From Bdellovibrionales bacterium (GTDB taxonomy: Bacteria; Bdellovibrionota; UBA1018; CAIPTA01): 6,238 nt of DNA. The notes beneath the pieces were generated by a model that saw nothing but the letters and a program-made list of their open reading frames with translations, ran no database searches and was not told the origin of the DNA. The stretch covers positions 1-6,238 of the forward strand of contig JAKFYM010000289.1 of the NCBI GenBank assembly GCA_021730855.1. Direction: 5' to 3'. A program made the position numbers and the translations under genes. Shown in pieces: positions 5,528 through 6,238 of the stretch. The first letter of the stretch is position 1, and each line of letters opens with the position of its first letter.

Positions 5528-6238
5528 TCAAGGCAGTAAATGCTGCACAAATTCTGCGGGAGAGAAGGGCCGCAGGTCTCCGGCCGTTTCGCCCACGCCC
5601 ACATAGGCCACAGGGAGGCCCAGGTCGGCAGAAACTGCAAAAGCGGCTCCCCCTTTGGCTGAGCCATCGAGCTTGGTGAGCACCACGCCCGTGGTGGCCA
5701 CGGCGGCGGTGAATTCCTTGGCTTGCTGGAGTGCGTTCTGCCCGAGCGTGGCGTCCAGCACGAGCAGCACCCGGTGGGGAGCGCCCGGCATTTTTTTCTC
5801 CACCACGCGCACCAGTTTTTTCAGCTCGTCCATGAGGTTGTCTTTGGTGTGCAGGCGGCCGGCCGTGTCGATGATCACTTCATCGGCATTGCGCGCCACC
5901 CCTGCGGCCACGGTGTCGAAGGCCACAGCCGCGGGATTGGCCCCTTGGGCGGGCACCACACATTCCACTCCGATGCGGTTGGCCCAGGTCTGCAGCTGCT
6001 CCACGGCGGCGGCGCGGAAGGTGTCGGCCGCGCCGAGCACCACGCTTTGCCCGCGGTCTTTGGCTTGGGAGGCGAGCTTGCCGGCGGTGGTGGTCTTGCC
6101 CGCCCCGTTCACGCCGATCAGGAGTGTGACGAGGGGCTTGCCCGTGAGCTCGGGCTTTTGCGGAACCGCGGCGAACACCGCCAGCATTTTTTCCCGCAGT
6201 TTGGCTTTCAGTGCTTCGGCATCGGGTTTGTCTAAGAA
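5528..6238 (-). CDS. ftsY: signal recognition particle receptor FtsY (5' end outside window)
   Basis: FtsY is the membrane-associated GTPase that receives SRP-ribosome complexes and delivers inner-membrane proteins to the Sec translocon. The visible 236 residues are nearly the whole NG core. The reading frame stays open to the window edge, so the gene starts beyond 6238; an ATG at 6187 lies inside the conserved region and is not the start. Counting from that ATG: P-loop GVNGAGKTTTAGKLA (25-39), insertion-box motif DTFRAAAVEQL (55-65), DTAGRLHTKDNLMDELKKL (107-125), LDATLGQNA (144-152), TKLDGSAKGG (171-180) and the closing GVGETAGDLRPF (197-208). The RIGVECV stretch and ending FVQHLLP are typical. 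It is the first gene of the minus-strand cluster seen here. The missing N-terminal part would decide whether it has the acidic A domain seen in proteobacteria. No terminator is visible after the TGA. Confidence 0.96.
   Translation of the reverse strand, partial: FLDKPDAEALKAKLREKMLAVFAAVPQKPELTGKPLVTLLIGVNGAGKTTTAGKLASQAKDRGQSVVLGAADTFRAAAVEQLQTWANRIGVECVVPAQGANPAAVAFDTVAAGVARNADEVIIDTAGRLHTKDNLMDELKKLVRVVEKKMPGAPHRVLLVLDATLGQNALQQAKEFTAAVATTGVVLTKLDGSAKGGAAFAVSADLGLPVAYVGVGETAGDLRPFSPAEFVQHLLP

Noticed and set aside
5723..6235. Plus-strand open frame of 170 codons opposite ftsY
   Set aside because: It is antisense to conserved GTPase motifs and has His/Gly-rich low-complexity composition typical of shadow frames.

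Overview
The window looks like an ordinary chromosomal stretch of a moderately GC-rich Gram-negative bacterium. Everyday products (FtsY, a soluble Slt-type lytic transglycosylase with a Sec signal, a hotdog acyl-CoA thioesterase) imply a periplasm with peptidoglycan and SRP-dependent membrane insertion. The mix of a two-TM HAMP-only protein, Slt, a DUF72 protein and unknown small proteins suggests the old deltaproteobacterial/Bdellovibrionota neighbourhood. That placement is inference only; no rRNA or phylogenetic marker was compared. No tRNA, rRNA, CRISPR array or transposase is visible.

Layout: bases 1-975 hold a DUF72/YecE-like gene on the plus strand whose true start may lie left of the window. 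Bases 976-1815 hold two small plus-strand genes of unknown function. The first is preceded by a textbook sigma70 promoter (TTGACT, 17-bp spacer, TATAGT) and a GGAG ribosome site; these show that translation starts at ATG 1076 and not at the TTG at 1019, which is the -35 box. The same frame stays open for 38 codons after its TAG stop, so it may be an interrupted gene. A convergent minus-strand gene (1825-2643) encodes a probably exported 272-residue protein built from two diverged copies of one module separated by a proline/arginine-rich linker.

Bases 2721-6238 form a tight minus-strand cluster, read from right to left: ftsY (5' end outside the window), a two-TM HAMP protein, an Slt-type lytic transglycosylase, and a hotdog thioesterase. 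The HAMP protein and slt abut or overlap at their stop and start, and slt overlaps the thioesterase by 28 bp, so co-transcription and translational coupling are likely. A second promoter-like sequence (TTGACA, 17 bp, GACAAT) sits just after ftsY and would produce an almost leaderless message for the HAMP gene.

Functionally the right half is envelope biology: FtsY docks ribosomes at the membrane, the HAMP protein is a membrane protein with no visible output domain, and Slt cleaves peptidoglycan. The left half, about 1-2.7 kb, is a patch of less familiar genes, visibly more AT-rich between about 980 and 2650. No fully convincing new multi-gene system is visible. The best leads are the duplicated-module secreted protein, the HAMP-only/Slt pair and the stop-interrupted small gene.
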